IMG/VR virus record: IMGVR_UViG_3300020215_000134
Span: 1 to 24,806 of that record
Length of the DNA: 24,806 bases
Reading direction: 5' to 3' (one strand)
Origin: a virus
Made by a program: the position numbers and the translations under genes. The notes below the pieces were generated by a model. That model saw only the letters and a list, made by a program, of their open reading frames with translations. It was not told the origin of the DNA and did no database searches. Below are positions 22,748-24,806 of this stretch, in pieces. Each line of letters starts with the position of its first letter. Within the stretch, counting starts at the first letter, position 1.

Positions 22748-24806
22748 ATGCCGATTGCCTACACCACCACAGGACGCGCGCTCACCTTCAACGAGCAGTG
22801 GGCCACCTTCACCCGCGCTGAGACGCACGCGCCGGACACCTGGCCGCGCTCCTATGGCGTGGGTGATTGGGTGGACTGCGGGCACAACCTCGATGGTTTC
22901 CAGACCGCCGCGCAAGCCTATGCGGAGGGCAGCCCCAACGGCTTCCGCTGGGGCATGGTGCCGCCCTTCGAGCACATGGCGACCTGGAAATGGCGGACGC
23001 TGATCGAGAACGAGGGCGTCGGCGGACGCACGCTCTGGGGCAACGGCGAGCAGCAGCTTTACGCGAACCTCGAACACCAGCGGCCGTGGAACACGACCAA
23101 TCCGCGGTTCGGGACGCTCCCGCCCACGCATGAGCGGATGACAGACCCGACTGCGACAGGCGGGCACTATCTCAAGCTGCGCGGGCACCGCTTCCCGGCG
23201 GCCCAGACCGGGTATCCGTATTACAACGCCGATCCCCTCGCTGGGCACAAATACATCTCGGGCATGATCAACGGCTTTCGTGCCATCGAGCGTCAGTATG
23301 GCATGTGGGAGGGGCGGTTTCGCTTCAAGGCCGCGCACGCGATTTGGCCTGCCTTCTGGCTGATGCCGGCGGACGGCATCCAGGTCTCGCCGGGACGCTG
23401 GCCGCCCGAAATCGACATCTTCGAGTGGATTCCCTACATCCACGATCTCGGGCAATACGTGGGCTCCCCGTGGGCGGGACGCAGCCGCTTCAACATCGGC
23501 ATCCTGACGCGGAGCACCGACATTGGCGGGCTCGGCGGCTTCTACGGCAATGATCCGGGCGAGTTCGCTGGCACGCAGCCCGCGACGGTCGGGCTCGACG
23601 ACAATCAGTGGCACCACTTCGGCTGCCTGATCACGCCGACCAAGCTCGCGATCTACCTCAACTATGTGAACATCTACGAGTGCGACACGCCCGAAAGCTA
23701 CAAGGTGTCGTACGAGTATCCCGGCCAGCCGCGCTGGTGGTTCCCCATCGTGAACATCGCCATCGGTTCGCACCACGGCGACAGTTGGGCGTCACGGGTG
23801 GACAAGGATGTCACCACGCCTGACCTCGTTGAGCTTGATATCGACTGGATCAAGCACTGGGACGCGACGGCGGCCGAGGGTGGCCCCTACTTCACCGGCC
23901 ACAACAGCAATGGCCCCATCGTCATCGCGCATGGCGGCGTGCTGACGCCGAACGGCACGCCCGAGAACCCCGGCGGCGGCGGCGCGGGCAGCACCGGCGG
24001 AACACCCGTCAACATCTCGGTCGGCACCGGCCCCAAGACGCTCGTCCTCAAGATCAGCCAGGACTTCTACCTGCAAGACGCGCAGTATTCCGTCGCGGTG
24101 GATGGCGTGCAGATCGGCGGCGTGCTCTCCGCGAGCGCGCGCAACGGCAGCGGCCAGGACACGCTGACGATCTTCGGTAACTGGGCGCCTGGCGCGCATA
24201 CGCTCACGGTGACCTTCCTGAATGACGCCTTTGTTGCGGGCGTCGGCGACAGCAACCTCATTATTCATAGCGCCACCTACCAGGGCTCGGCTATCGGCGG
24301 CGCAGCGCAGACGATCTGGAGCGCGGGCTCCGTGGACATCGCATTCACCGATGCCGGCGATCCGGTCGTCGCCGGCACGCTGGTCGCCCCGGAACTCGGC
24401 TCGACCGTCAACAGCGGCGCCGCGATCAACGCGAACCTCAAGCACTACTTCATCCCGGCCCTGTCACGCCCCGCGGTCCAGATCGCCCAGCTTGCGGCAG
24501 GTGGATCGAACGCCCCGCTCTCCTTCGGGACGCTGAACATCGACGCGCAGTTCATGCGGCCCTACTCGACCACGGGCCTGACGCTCGCCTTCGAGGACGA
24601 CTTCAACACCGATCACACCATCAGCGGCGTAACCCGGCCGATCAACTGGAACAGCGCCGCGCCCATCAAGGGCGTGACCGCGGGCTGGGACGGCGCTTGG
24701 CCTCGCCCGGGCTACACGGGCAAGTGGTGCACGCGCATCCAGGACGGCGTGCGCTTCTATCCCGGCAGCTACGAATACAACGCCGATCCGGACCATGGGC
24801 AGAACC
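22748..24806 (+). CDS. GH16 glycanase tail protein with CBM60-like domain (3' partial)
   Basis: Translated by hand from the ATG at 22748, the frame stays open to the window edge (686 residues, incomplete). Residues about 10-395 are a glycoside hydrolase family 16 domain: WGNGEQQLYAN, IWPAFWLMP at 199-207, and the catalytic motif EIDIFE with E221, D223 and E226 intact. A Gly/Ser/Thr linker (407-421) leads to a CBM60-like carbohydrate-binding domain at about 422-515 (ISQDFYLQDAQYSVAVDGVQ, GAHTLTVTFLNDAF, SNLIIHSATYQG). From about 605 a second GH16-like fold begins (LTLAFEDDFN, KWCTRI, YEYNADPDHGQN) and is cut by the window end. GH16 enzymes cleave beta-glucans, galactans and related polymers. 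After the tape measure, it is probably a tail-borne depolymerase. GGAG at 22734-22737 is a possible ribosome site. Confidence 0.88.
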   Translation, partial: MPIAYTTTGRALTFNEQWATFTRAETHAPDTWPRSYGVGDWVDCGHNLDGFQTAAQAYAEGSPNGFRWGMVPPFEHMATWKWRTLIENEGVGGRTLWGNGEQQLYANLEHQRPWNTTNPRFGTLPPTHERMTDPTATGGHYLKLRGHRFPAAQTGYPYYNADPLAGHKYISGMINGFRAIERQYGMWEGRFRFKAAHAIWPAFWLMPADGIQVSPGRWPPEIDIFEWIPYIHDLGQYVGSPWAGRSRFNIGILTRSTDIGGLGGFYGNDPGEFAGTQPATVGLDDNQWHHFGCLITPTKLAIYLNYVNIYECDTPESYKVSYEYPGQPRWWFPIVNIAIGSHHGDSWASRVDKDVTTPDLVELDIDWIKHWDATAAEGGPYFTGHNSNGPIVIAHGGVLTPNGTPENPGGGGAGSTGGTPVNISVGTGPKTLVLKISQDFYLQDAQYSVAVDGVQIGGVLSASARNGSGQDTLTIFGNWAPGAHTLTVTFLNDAFVAGVGDSNLIIHSATYQGSAIGGAAQTIWSAGSVDIAFTDAGDPVVAGTLVAPELGSTVNSGAAINANLKHYFIPALSRPAVQIAQLAAGGSNAPLSFGTLNIDAQFMRPYSTTGLTLAFEDDFNTDHTISGVTRPINWNSAAPIKGVTAGWDGAWPRPGYTGKWCTRIQDGVRFYPGSYEYNADPDHGQN

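Overview
The window is a high-GC block of a tailed bacteriophage, either a prophage or a free phage genome. It holds packaging, capsid, connector and long-tail genes. Every gene lies on the + strand except one HNH endonuclease. Protein styles (ParB-like/methyltransferase fusion, HK97-type capsid set, LamG/glycine-rich structural protein, tape measure ending in GEAGPEAIMPL) and base composition suggest an alphaproteobacterial host. That is inference: no host gene, integrase, att site or tRNA is visible, so integrated and free forms cannot be told apart.

Layout. (1) 44-4048, DNA modification and packaging: ParB-like/beta-class DNA methyltransferase, a reverse-strand zinc-rich HNH endonuclease, small and large terminase. 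(2) 4064-7947, capsid: HK97-type portal, prohead protease and major capsid protein, a strong hairpin, then a probable capsid-associated protein. (3) 7949-13557, accessory block: a methyltransferase fused to a putative glycosyltransferase-like domain (with an internal start that may release the second half), four small proteins, and a 915-residue modular protein (LamG-like, glycine-rich, 13 x 22-residue repeats, 5 x 9-residue repeats). (4) 13566-15834, connector and tail-completion genes plus small unknowns, one with a zinc knuckle. (5) 15922-24806, tail: tube protein, two hairpins including a terminator-like one, tail assembly chaperones joined by a -1 frameshift (G GGA AAC plus a hairpin 5 nt downstream), two small tail proteins, a tape measure with an embedded lytic transglycosylase, and a GH16 glycanase running off the right edge.

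How it works together. Terminase cuts and pumps DNA through the portal into an HK97-type shell matured by the protease. Connector and terminator proteins join the head to a tail whose length is set by the tape measure, with the G and GT chaperones bound during assembly. The long tape measure and the lambda-like G/GT arrangement point to a siphovirus. The tape-measure transglycosylase and the GH16/carbohydrate-binding protein probably clear peptidoglycan and capsular or exopolysaccharide.

Most notable: the frameshift signal; the GH16 - CBM60-like - second GH16-like tail protein; the repeat protein placed between capsid and connector genes; and the two-in-one methyltransferase/glycosyltransferase-like gene. 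Genes are tightly packed and no stretch over 300 bases lacks a gene.
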